NCBI GenBank assembly: GCA_027297085.1
Contig: JAPUIL010000417.1
Span: 1 to 6,458 of the forward strand
Reading direction: 5' to 3'
Source of the DNA: Verrucomicrobiota bacterium
GTDB taxonomy: Bacteria; Verrucomicrobiota; Verrucomicrobiia; Opitutales; UBA2995
Length of the DNA stretch: 6,458 bases
Positions 1 through 6,310 of this stretch are shown one piece after another; within the stretch, counting starts at the first letter, position 1, and each line of letters opens with the position of its first letter. The notes under the pieces were generated by a model. The model saw only the letters and a program-made list of their open reading frames with translations, was not told the origin of the DNA and did no database searches. The translations under genes were made by a program, and so were the position numbers.

Positions 1-141
1 GCGAAACACCATGCGAATAACGTCACGGACATTGTCATGTCCATGCAGTTCCAGGACATCACCCGGCAACGGCTGGAAAAAGCGATTCACATCATTCGCC
101 AGCTCCAAGAGGAGTATGGCAAGGAGCCTGTCCCAGATTAG
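1..141 (+). CDS. C-terminal 46 residues of a CheZ-like chemotaxis protein (5' end outside window)
   Basis: An open frame runs from the first base to a TAG at 139-141. Residues 12-28 read VMSMQFQDITRQRLEKA. This resembles the core helix of CheZ, the CheY-P phosphatase, whose catalytic Asp and Gln sit four residues apart in a FQD-x-T-x-Q context. Here they would be D19 and Q23. Some chemoreceptors carry a similar QFQD helix near their C-terminus, so a receptor is the main alternative. The tail after the helix is short and ends GKEPVPD, without the hydrophobic CheY-binding peptide of enterobacterial CheZ. The cheA start lies 120 bases downstream on the same strand, which fits a role in the same chemotaxis pathway. 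The reading frame is firm. The CheZ assignment is inferred from one motif and needs the missing N-terminal part. Confidence 0.55.
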   Translation, partial: AKHHANNVTDIVMSMQFQDITRQRLEKAIHIIRQLQEEYGKEPVPD

Positions 142-179
142 GGATCGTTGCGAGGGGGTGCTGGTTTGAGTCATGCGAA

Positions 180-198
180 AAACTCGATATTCGAGTTT
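180..198. promoter_or_regulatory. Perfect 8-bp inverted repeat in the gap before cheA
   Basis: The arms AAACTCGA (180-187) and TCGAGTTT (191-198) are exact reverse complements around a 3-base spacer TAT. The repeat lies 39 bases after the upstream stop codon and 63 bases before the cheA ATG. It could be an operator for a dimeric regulator or a small RNA hairpin. The stem is A/T-rich at its base and no clear T-run follows, so a standard intrinsic terminator is not well supported. I found no convincing promoter in this 120-base gap, only poor matches to -35 and -10 boxes. Confidence 0.3.
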
Positions 199-261
199 CG
201 GATTTGTTCAACGTATTTCCGCACAGAACCTTAGTAAACTTGTAGGTCGGAGGAACCATTC

Positions 262-2598
262 ATGGGCGAATTTGATGCAGCCATAAAAGAATTTCTCATC
301 GAAAGTGATGAAAACCTCAGCCAGGTCGAACAAGACTTGGTAAATTTAGAAGAACACCCTGATCAGGAAGACATGATTGCCAGTATCTTCCGAGCAATTC
401 ATACCATTAAAGGCACCTGTTCGTTCCTGGGTTATAGCAAACTGGAAAAACTCGCCCATACCGGCGAGACCCTCTTGAGTCTGGTCCGCGATGGTGAGCT
501 GGGGTTGGCCGCCGACATCACCACGGCCTTATTGGCGATGGTCGATGCGATCCGAAACATGCTGGAAAGCATTGAACGCACCGGCGAGGATGGACAGGAA
601 GAATTTTCGGCTCTCATTCAACGGCTCACGGAGCTTCAAACCGGAGCACCAACTGGAACCACAGAGCCAACCGCGTTACCCGCTTCTTCAGACGACCCCA
701 GCCCAGTCGCGACAGAAGAAGCTCTTACACCGGCAGAATTAGACACGTCGGGGTGCAACGCTGCCACTGATTCCCAAGAGACACCTGAGCCGGCGCCTCA
801 GAACGGGGACCGAGACGAGGCTGTAGCGGCGACAGCCTCCTCCTCCGAAAATCCTGATACACAAAAAACTGCGTCTGATGCTAAGGGTCACGGCGTAGCG
901 GATTCCATGATCCGGGTCGACGTGAAGTTACTCGATAAATTGATGACCATGGTCGGAGAGCTCGTGTTGACGCGTAATCAAATCCTGCAATGGACCACGT
1001 CACAAGAAGATCAGGCATTAACGGCCTCATCCCAACGGTTGAGTCTGATTACCTCCGAACTCCAGGAAGGCATTATGAAAACCCGGATGCAACAAATCGG
1101 AAATATCTTTAGCAAATTCCCTCGGGTCGTGAGGGACTTAGCCTTGTCGTGCGGCAAAGAAGTGCGCATCGACATGGAAGGGCAGGAAACCGAACTGGAT
1201 AAAACACTCATCGAAGCGATTAAAGATCCCCTGACCCATTTGGTCCGAAACTCGGTAGACCACGGCATTGAACGACCCAAAGAGCGTCAAGCCAATGGGA
1301 AACCCGCTGAAGGGCGAATCTTGCTCCGAGCATACCATGAGGGTGGCCAAGTCAATATTGAAATTACAGACGATGGGGCTGGAATCGATACGAACAAATT
1401 GTCTGACAAGGCGATCCAACGAGGGATGATCACCCAGGACCAAGCAGCCCGAATGAGTGAACGAGAATTTCAAAATCTCATTTTTCTCCCAGGGTTTTCC
1501 ACTGCGCAAAAAGTAACGAATGTGTCAGGCCGGGGCGTCGGTATGGATGTCGTAAAAACCAATATTGAAAAAATCGGTGGAACCGTTGACCTACAAACCA
1601 AAGTGGGGAAAGGCACCACCATCAAAGTCAAAGTGCCGCTGACTCTGGCCATCATTCCCGCGTTGGTCATAACAACTGGCCGCGAGCGATTCGCCATTCC
1701 TCAGGTGAACTTATTGGAATTGGTGCGTCTGGAAGGTGAACAAATCAACAAATCCATTGAAAATGTGCACGGCGCCCCGGTGTGCCGCCTGCGGGGCAAT
1801 TTATTGCCCATCGTCTATTTGAAAAAGATTCTTCAGCTCGATCAATCGGCCACGGACACGGATCACGCCTCTGCCGAGGGGGTCGTCAATATCGTCGTCC
1901 TTCAGGCCGACGGTCAGCGATTTGGTCTCGTCGTTGAGGATATCAACGACACTGAAGAAATCGTCGTCAAGCCACTGAGCAAACAATTGAAAGGCGCGGG
2001 TATCTATGCGGGCGCCACCATTATGGGCGATGGACAGGTCGCACTTATCTTGGATGTGATGAATCTTGCCAGTACCGTGGGACTGGCGGTGGGTCAGAGC
2101 GATCATGCCCTGGGAGACCAACCAGGACAGGCCAAGGAAACGAGCAACCAACGCCAAACGGTCTTATTGATTCAGGTCGGAGAAAAGGGTCGATTGGCGA
2201 TTCCACTAGCCATGGTCGCCCGGTTAGAAGAGATTAAGGCCTCCTCCCTGGAATACGCTGGAGATCAAGCGGCTATCCAGTATCGAGATGAAATCCTCCC
2301 ATTAATACGCCTCTCAACAGTTCTCGGAAACGTGGAATCCTCTTCCCTTGTCGAACAGGAATTTCTTCAGTTGGTGGTTATCTCCCATGAGGGGCGGCGC
2401 TTGGGACTCGTCGTAGATCAAATCGTGGATATTGTGGACGAGGAATTGGCCGCGCCAACTCGGTCGAACCAACCGGGGGTCCTGTACTCCGCGGTGATTC
2501 ACGAGAAGGTCACCGATGTGTTGGACGTGGCCAATGTCTTCCAACATTCCAAATTGTCCCCGATGGAAGACCCATCGCGTGAACAGGTGGAGGTCTAG
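262..2598 (+). CDS. cheA: Chemotaxis histidine kinase CheA with two C-terminal CheW-like domains
   Basis: CheA autophosphorylates on a His and passes the phosphate to CheY or CheB, under control of receptor-CheW arrays in the cytoplasm. This copy has 778 residues. The P1 phosphotransfer domain covers about 1-122, with phosphorylatable H47 in AIHTIKG. Residues about 125-213 are a low-complexity Ala/Thr/Pro/Glu linker with no visible P2 domain. The P3 dimerisation helices start near 215 (IRVDVKLLDKLMTMVGEL). The P4 ATPase shows the N box HLVRNSVDHGIE (326-337), the G1 box DDGAGID (370-376), the F box FLPGFST (408-414) and the G2 box GRGVGMDVV (423-431). All look intact. A first CheW-like domain spans about 464-605 and a second about 631-762, where one is usual. 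The start is set by GGAGG at 249-253, 8 bases before the ATG. The stop is 3 bases before cheW, so the two are probably co-translated. Confidence 0.96.
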   Translation: MGEFDAAIKEFLIESDENLSQVEQDLVNLEEHPDQEDMIASIFRAIHTIKGTCSFLGYSKLEKLAHTGETLLSLVRDGELGLAADITTALLAMVDAIRNMLESIERTGEDGQEEFSALIQRLTELQTGAPTGTTEPTALPASSDDPSPVATEEALTPAELDTSGCNAATDSQETPEPAPQNGDRDEAVAATASSSENPDTQKTASDAKGHGVADSMIRVDVKLLDKLMTMVGELVLTRNQILQWTTSQEDQALTASSQRLSLITSELQEGIMKTRMQQIGNIFSKFPRVVRDLALSCGKEVRIDMEGQETELDKTLIEAIKDPLTHLVRNSVDHGIERPKERQANGKPAEGRILLRAYHEGGQVNIEITDDGAGIDTNKLSDKAIQRGMITQDQAARMSEREFQNLIFLPGFSTAQKVTNVSGRGVGMDVVKTNIEKIGGTVDLQTKVGKGTTIKVKVPLTLAIIPALVITTGRERFAIPQVNLLELVRLEGEQINKSIENVHGAPVCRLRGNLLPIVYLKKILQLDQSATDTDHASAEGVVNIVVLQADGQRFGLVVEDINDTEEIVVKPLSKQLKGAGIYAGATIMGDGQVALILDVMNLASTVGLAVGQSDHALGDQPGQAKETSNQRQTVLLIQVGEKGRLAIPLAMVARLEEIKASSLEYAGDQAAIQYRDEILPLIRLSTVLGNVESSSLVEQEFLQLVVISHEGRRLGLVVDQIVDIVDEELAAPTRSNQPGVLYSAVIHEKVTDVLDVANVFQHSKLSPMEDPSREQVEV

Positions 2599-2601
2599 AC
2601 C

Positions 2602-3053
2602 ATGGCGGAGTCACAACAATACAGCACCTTTATGGTGGATGGTTTCTTTTTTGGCGTGGAAGTGGAACGGGTCCAAGAGGTGATCAAATTTCAAAGCATG
2701 ACCCCCGTCCCTCTGGCATCCCGGATGGTCCGAGGCCTGATCAACCTCCGCGGGCAAATTGTCACGGCGATTGATCTTCGTCGTCGCCTAGATTTGAAAG
2801 AACGAGAAGAGGGTGAGGAACCGATGAATGTGGTGATTCGGACCGACGAGGGCGCGGTCAGTCTCCTGGTGGACGAAATTGGTGATGTGCTGGAATTGAC
2901 GGAGGACACGCTCGAACCACCCCCCCCACGATTCGCGGCGTAGCGCGTGACCTCGTGATAGGAGTCCATAAACTCGAGGGCCAGCTCCTCCTCATTCTCG
3001 ATATTGACAAAGTGATTACCGTGACTCAGGAAAAAGTCGGGGTGGGAGAGTAA
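2602..3053 (+). pseudogene. cheW: Coupling protein CheW, interrupted by a single-base frame error
   Basis: CheW is the adaptor that links chemoreceptors to CheA. The frame opened at ATG 2602 gives 113 residues with typical CheW features, including GLINLRGQIVTAIDLRRRL and a following VNVVI-like strand, and stops at 2941-2943 after LEPPPPRFAA. The missing C-terminal part is present one frame over. From 2928 the sequence reads TIRGVARDLVIGVHKLEGQ, continues LLLILDIDKVI, and stops at TAA 3051-3053. The switch falls in a run of eight C (2920-2927). Nine C would give one continuous 150-residue protein of normal CheW length, with the family's PPP-x-I-x-G join. Translation starts from GGAGG (2589-2593) inside the end of cheA, 8 bases before the ATG. 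The break could be a sequencing error, a real mutation, a variable homopolymer or -1 slippage. The sequence alone cannot choose. Confidence 0.88.
2920..2927 (+). repeat. C8 homopolymer tract at the cheW frame break
   Basis: Eight consecutive C occur exactly where the cheW reading frame is lost. Adding one C, or re-reading one C by a -1 ribosomal slip, joins the N- and C-terminal parts of CheW. In the zero frame the codons are CCA CCC CCC CCA CGA. Slipping back one base leaves Pro codons paired in both sites and continues with ACG ATT CGC. Such tracts are prone both to sequencing error and to slippage in the cell. Confidence 0.9.
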
Positions 3054-3096
3054 GAACGTAGAACCAGAATCACAATCGACGGAAGGACCCGACCAT

Positions 3097-5961
3097 ATGC
3101 CCCGTGCCAACCGAAAAGGGAGAAAGATCGAATCGATGACTACGCCCCCCACTGCCACACTTGAACCGCCAATCATCTATGAGCAACTCGGGGGTGAAGC
3201 TGCCATCAAAGCTGCCGTCGAAGGCTTGTATGACCGGGTCCTTGGTGATCCCCTGTTGCAACCGTTTTTCGTCAATATCGATATGCCCCGGCTCAAAGCC
3301 AAGCAAGTGACGTTCCTGAGTCAAGCACTCGGAGGACCCGCGCAGTATCAGGGCCCAGGAATGAAACAGGCCCACGCGCACTTGCTGATTGAAGAACCGC
3401 ATTTCACTCGGGTGGCCGAACATTTAGTGCAGACCTTCACAGCCTTGCAGGTTCCGCAACCATTGATGGATCAAATCGTCACGCTTGTAAGCCCACTAGC
3501 TTCTGACATTGTCAATACACCTACGACCACAGAGGGACATTCCTCAAATGGTCAACCAATTTCTCAAAACGGGAGGAGCAGCTCAATGGATAACAAAAGT
3601 TCTCAAGGTTCAACGGCGGTCATGGACGCACCGGCAACAGAAGGAAAAAGCATGGCCGAACTCAATAGCATGAGGGAGGCAATGAGTAAGGTCCAAGCCA
3701 TCATTGAATTCAATCTGGATGGCACCATCATCACTGCTAATGAGAATTTCTGCGTCACCCTGGGCTACGACCTCTCCGAGATTCAAGGCAAGCATCATCG
3801 CATGTTCGCTGACCCCGCCTATGCGGCCAGTCCGGAATATGCGGCCTTTTGGGCCAAATTGAACCGCGGGGAATTCGATTCAGGCCAATATAAGCGCGTG
3901 GGCAAAGGCGGCAAGGAAGTCTGGATTGAAGCCTCCTACAATCCTGTCTTCAATGCGGATGGCGTCGCCTATAAAGTCGTCAAATATGCCACGGATATCA
4001 CCGCGTTTAAAAAGCAGGCGGCCGAATTCGAATCCCGGAATGATGCGATCAACAATGGGAACGCGGTCATTGATTTCAACCTGGATGGCACCATTCTGGA
4101 TGCGAATGAAAATTTCCTGACAACCCTGGGGTATACCCTGGACGAAATTAAGGGGCAGCATCATCGGATGTTCGTGGACTCCGCCTATGCGGCCAGTCCA
4201 GAGTATAAGGACTTCTGGGCCAGACTCAACCGTGGAGAATTTGATGCGGGCCAATATCTGCGCATAGGCAAAGGCGGCAAGGAAGTGTGGATTCAGGCCT
4301 CCTATAATCCTATTTTTGACACCAACGGCAAGCCATTCAAAGTGGTCAAATTTGCCACGGATATCACCACCGCAAAGAAGACGGAACTCGAAGCGGCTCG
4401 CATTCAAAACATGATGGAAAACGCCCCGGTCAATGTGATTTTTGCCGATCGAGATTTCCAGATTACCTATGCCAATCCGTCTTCGATCAAGACCCTCAAG
4501 ACCATTGAGCAATATCTGCCGTGCAAGGTCGAAGACCTGGTCGGGCAATCCATCGATATCATGCACAAGAATCCCGCGCATCAACGGAAGATCCTGAGCG
4601 ATCCCAACAATCTTCCGCATCGCGCCATCATCGATGTCGGACCCGAAAAGCTCGATTTGTTAGTGAGCGCGATTTACGACAACAATAAAAACTACCTGGG
4701 GCCCATGGTCACCTGGGAAGTCATCACCCAAAAATTGAAGACGGAAACCGAAATGGCGCGCGTCATGTCCATGATGGAAAACGCGCCGATCAACGTCATG
4801 TGCGCCGATCTGGATTTAGTCATTCAGTACATGAACCCAGCATCATATAAAACCTTAAAGACGTTGGAGCATTTGCTTCCGATCAAGGTGGACCAAATGG
4901 TCGGCCACTCTATCGATGTCTTCCATAAGGTCCCGGAACACCAACGGAAACTGCTGGCCAATCCCAAAAACTTGCCGCACCAAGCCCACATTAAAGTTGG
5001 CGACGAGACGTTGGATCTCTTGGTCAGTGCCATTTATGACAACAACCAACAATACTTGGGGCCCATGGTCACGTGGGAAGTGATTACGGAAAAATTGGCC
5101 AACGAGGCCAGAGTGAAAGAAGCCGCCGAGCGCGAGCGTGAACAAGCTGCCAAGCTGCAAGTGGGCGTGACGCAAATCTCTGAAATTGGAACCAACTTGG
5201 CTGGTGCCGCCGAGGAACTCACCGCGACCAGTACGCAAATGGGAGCGAATGCGGAAGAAACCTCCGCCCAAGCCAATGTCGTGTCAGCGGCGGCCGAGCA
5301 GGTGAGTAAGAACGTCCAATCAGTCGCGACGGGGGCTGAGGAAATGAGTGCGACCATCAAGGAAGTCGCCCAAAACACCACGGAATCCGCCAAGGTCGCT
5401 GGGCAAGCGGTGAGCGTGGCTGAATCCGCGAATGTCACGGTGGCCAAACTTGGTGAGAGCAGCGCCGAAATCGGCAGCATCATTAAGGTCATTACGTCCA
5501 TTGCGCAGCAAACCAACCTCCTAGCCCTCAACGCCACGATCGAGGCGGCCCGCGCCGGAGAAGCCGGGAAGGGATTTGCCGTGGTGGCGAATGAAGTGAA
5601 GGAGTTGGCGAAAGAAACCACCAAGGCCACAGAAAATATTGGCCGGATGATTGAGTCGATCCAAACCGATACCAAAGGGGCGGTCGAGGCAATCGGGCAA
5701 ATTACCACGATCATCAAACAAGTCAACGATTTCCAAAATACCATTGCGAGTGCAGTCGAAGAGCAGCAGGTGACGACGAACGAAATGACCCGGAACGTCA
5801 CCGAAGCCTCCAAAGGGAGCACGGAAATCGCCAGCAATATCACGAACGTAGCGAAAGCAGCCCAGGGAACGTCTGAAGGGGCGAACGATACCAAAAAAGC
5901 GGCCGCAGAGCTTTCGAAAATGGCCGCGAACTTACAGGACGTCGTAGCCACACTCACATAG
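3097..5961 (+). CDS. Soluble methyl-accepting chemotaxis protein with N-terminal truncated hemoglobin and four PAS domains
   Basis: This is a 954-residue cytoplasmic chemoreceptor with no hydrophobic segment long enough to span a membrane and no HAMP domain. Residues about 27-140 form a group I truncated hemoglobin. They show Y45 (B10), F57/F58 (CD), Q70 (E11) and proximal H93 in GMKQAHAHL, with spacing matching Mycobacterium trHbN (Y33, Q58, H81). A low-complexity linker covers 141-185. PAS1 (about 201-302) and PAS2 (323-424) are about three-quarters identical and BdlA-like. PAS3 (435-547) and PAS4 (555-667) are about two-thirds identical and of another PAS type. A coiled coil from about 668 leads to the receptor tip, with IEAARAGEAGKGFAVVANEV at 815-834. 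There is no CheR/CheB-docking NWETF tail. ATG 3097 has GGAAGGA 9 bases upstream. An in-frame ATG at 3136 (M14) is a possible alternative that would remove a basic N-terminal stretch. The expected role is sensing O2, NO or redox state and controlling CheA. The ligand is inferred. Confidence 0.93.
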   Translation: MPRANRKGRKIESMTTPPTATLEPPIIYEQLGGEAAIKAAVEGLYDRVLGDPLLQPFFVNIDMPRLKAKQVTFLSQALGGPAQYQGPGMKQAHAHLLIEEPHFTRVAEHLVQTFTALQVPQPLMDQIVTLVSPLASDIVNTPTTTEGHSSNGQPISQNGRSSSMDNKSSQGSTAVMDAPATEGKSMAELNSMREAMSKVQAIIEFNLDGTIITANENFCVTLGYDLSEIQGKHHRMFADPAYAASPEYAAFWAKLNRGEFDSGQYKRVGKGGKEVWIEASYNPVFNADGVAYKVVKYATDITAFKKQAAEFESRNDAINNGNAVIDFNLDGTILDANENFLTTLGYTLDEIKGQHHRMFVDSAYAASPEYKDFWARLNRGEFDAGQYLRIGKGGKEVWIQASYNPIFDTNGKPFKVVKFATDITTAKKTELEAARIQNMMENAPVNVIFADRDFQITYANPSSIKTLKTIEQYLPCKVEDLVGQSIDIMHKNPAHQRKILSDPNNLPHRAIIDVGPEKLDLLVSAIYDNNKNYLGPMVTWEVITQKLKTETEMARVMSMMENAPINVMCADLDLVIQYMNPASYKTLKTLEHLLPIKVDQMVGHSIDVFHKVPEHQRKLLANPKNLPHQAHIKVGDETLDLLVSAIYDNNQQYLGPMVTWEVITEKLANEARVKEAAEREREQAAKLQVGVTQISEIGTNLAGAAEELTATSTQMGANAEETSAQANVVSAAAEQVSKNVQSVATGAEEMSATIKEVAQNTTESAKVAGQAVSVAESANVTVAKLGESSAEIGSIIKVITSIAQQTNLLALNATIEAARAGEAGKGFAVVANEVKELAKETTKATENIGRMIESIQTDTKGAVEAIGQITTIIKQVNDFQNTIASAVEEQQVTTNEMTRNVTEASKGSTEIASNITNVAKAAQGTSEGANDTKKAAAELSKMAANLQDVVATLT
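3571..3588 (+). promoter_or_regulatory. Internal ribosome binding site and in-frame ATG inside the MCP gene
   Basis: GGGAGGAG (3571-3578) lies 7 bases before ATG 3586-3588, which is codon 164 of the MCP. This is as good a Shine-Dalgarno as those of cheA and cheW and better than that of the full-length start. The site falls in the low-complexity linker just after the globin and before PAS1. Initiation here would give a 791-residue PAS-PAS-PAS-PAS-MCP protein without the globin. It may be a leftover from a time when globin and receptor were separate genes, or an active second start. An in-frame ATG at 3652 (M186), preceded by GAAGGA, is a weaker alternative. Confidence 0.6.
3697..4368 (+). repeat. 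Tandem duplication encoding PAS1 and PAS2
   Basis: The segments 3697-4002 and 4063-4368 encode two PAS domains aligned without gaps at an offset of 366 bases (122 residues). By hand count, 75 of 102 residues are identical. Exact shared DNA includes 19 bases at 3815-3833 and 4181-4199, and 20 bases at 3901-3920 and 4267-4286. Both copies keep the HHRMF motif, the SPEY-xx-FW segment and GKGGKEVWI. The pattern indicates duplication within the gene, with differences concentrated at a few loop positions. Confidence 0.9.
4399..5097 (+). repeat. Tandem duplication encoding PAS3 and PAS4
   Basis: The segments 4399-4737 and 4759-5097 encode two further PAS domains at an offset of 360 bases (120 residues). 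By hand count, 76 of 113 residues are identical. Both start with a MMENAP-x-NV strand, have KTLKT after the first helix, and end with LDLLVSAIYDNN and YLGPMVTWEVIT. A 16-base exact match occurs at 4697-4712 and 5057-5072. This pair differs clearly in sequence from PAS1/PAS2, so the receptor holds two separate duplications rather than one four-fold repeat. Confidence 0.88.
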
Positions 5962-5973
5962 TCGTGAGGGGAC

Positions 5974-6012
5974 AGGGGGTAGTCTTTCTTAGGATGAGGA
6001 GGACCACCCCCT
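5974..6012 (+). terminator. G/C-rich imperfect hairpin after the MCP gene, possible weak terminator
   Basis: AGGGGGTAGTC (5974-5984) pairs with GACCACCCCCT (6002-6012), apart from one A-C mismatch, around a 17-base loop. A competing outer fold pairs GTCG (5961-5964) with CGAC (6016-6019) and GAGGGG (5966-5971) with CCCCTC (6008-6013). Only TTT follows directly at 6020-6022, with TTTT after a G-run at 6029-6032. It is therefore a poor classical terminator and may instead lower read-through or stabilise the MCP message 3' end. It sits between the MCP stop and the cheY ribosome binding site. Confidence 0.35.
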
Positions 6013-6062
6013 CTGCGACTTTAAGGGGTTTTCAGATAAAAGAGAGAACAGAGGAGGAATGC

Positions 6063-6128
6063 ATGCGTACTCTGATCATTGATGACGCGAAAGCGATGCG
6101 AATCATTCTCAGGCAAATTATTCAGTAA
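6063..6128 (+). pseudogene. cheY: Start of a CheY-type response regulator, cut short after 21 codons
   Basis: ATG 6063 follows GAGGAGG (6051-6057) with GGAGG 5 bases upstream of the start, a strong translation signal. The 21 codons read MRTLIIDDAKAMRIILRQII plus Gln. This is the first strand and helix of a CheY receiver, with the acidic pair D7 D8 that helps bind Mg2+. A TAA at 6126-6128 ends the frame. The phosphoacceptor Asp, the Thr/Ser and Lys residues and the rest of the roughly 120-residue receiver do not appear in any frame downstream. The peptide cannot work as a receiver. The intact signal in front and the sudden loss of homology suggest a deletion that removed most of cheY, or an assembly join. 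A cheY at this place after an MCP fits the cluster. Confidence 0.75.
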
Positions 6129-6288
6129 ATCCTTGCTGCCCGAGCCCTGCCGGCTTTCGCTGTCTATCGTGCAACTCGGGAGTGAATGGACACCAAGTGT
6201 GGCCGAAGCCGACGGGGTCAGCGAGTTAGCGTTTGAATGCGAGGGGCACCCGTTGCTGGGCACCGTGTGGAAACAGCAGACACCCTAA
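6129..6288 (+). pseudogene. Unrecognised open tail, possible 3' remnant of a deleted gene
   Basis: One frame (codons beginning at 6121, 6124 and so on) stays open to TAA 6286-6288. It reads like real protein, with LPEPCRLSLSIVQLGSEW followed by SELAFECEGHPLLGTVWKQ. I do not recognise the family. The alternation suggests beta strands near a C-terminus. It has no start of its own that I can support. The only ATG in frame (6079) lies inside the cheY start and has no Shine-Dalgarno, and TTG 6133 also lacks one. It lies out of frame with cheY, right where cheY homology ends, and stops 22 bases before pilZ. The simplest reading is the tail of a gene whose front was lost together with the rest of cheY. 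A short independent gene is possible but less likely. Confidence 0.4.
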
Positions 6289-6310
6289 CGCAGAGGAGTG
6301 AAAACCCACC

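Noticed and set aside
204..237. Possible promoter boxes before cheA (TTGTTC or TTCAAC with TAGTAA)
   Set aside because: The better -35 match has a spacer of about 22 bases, and the well-spaced one matches poorly. Neither is convincing.
491..742. 83-codon plus-strand frame inside cheA
   Set aside because: It overlaps the certain P1 domain and linker coding of cheA in another frame, and gives a Trp/Arg/Gln-rich nonsense product.
3097..3700. Globin-MCP join as a frameshift or chimeric artefact
   Set aside because: The frame is open and in phase throughout the linker with no stop, and the linker composition is ordinary. A real fusion is favoured, though coverage should be checked.
3880..4620. 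246-codon minus-strand open frame
   Set aside because: It lies wholly opposite the PAS region of the MCP, and its repeats mirror the PAS duplications. No start signal or family resemblance.
3697..5097. Direct repeats as a mobile element or CRISPR-like array
   Set aside because: The repeats encode PAS domains in frame, differ at many positions and have no transposase or short-spacer structure.
5034..5957. 307-codon open frame on the minus strand
   Set aside because: It is the antisense shadow of the MCP coiled coil, whose codon pattern avoids stops on the other strand. The product is a Ser/Ala/Val-rich string with no recognisable domain.
6059..6061. ATG four bases before the chosen cheY start
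   Set aside because: It directly abuts the GGAGG and its frame meets a stop after a few codons. The ATG at 6063 gives the CheY N-terminus.
6079..6288. 69-codon frame read as a complete gene
   Set aside because: Its ATG sits inside the cheY start codons without a Shine-Dalgarno, and its first residues are just cheY in another frame. Only the part after 6129 looks like protein, so it was reported as a remnant.
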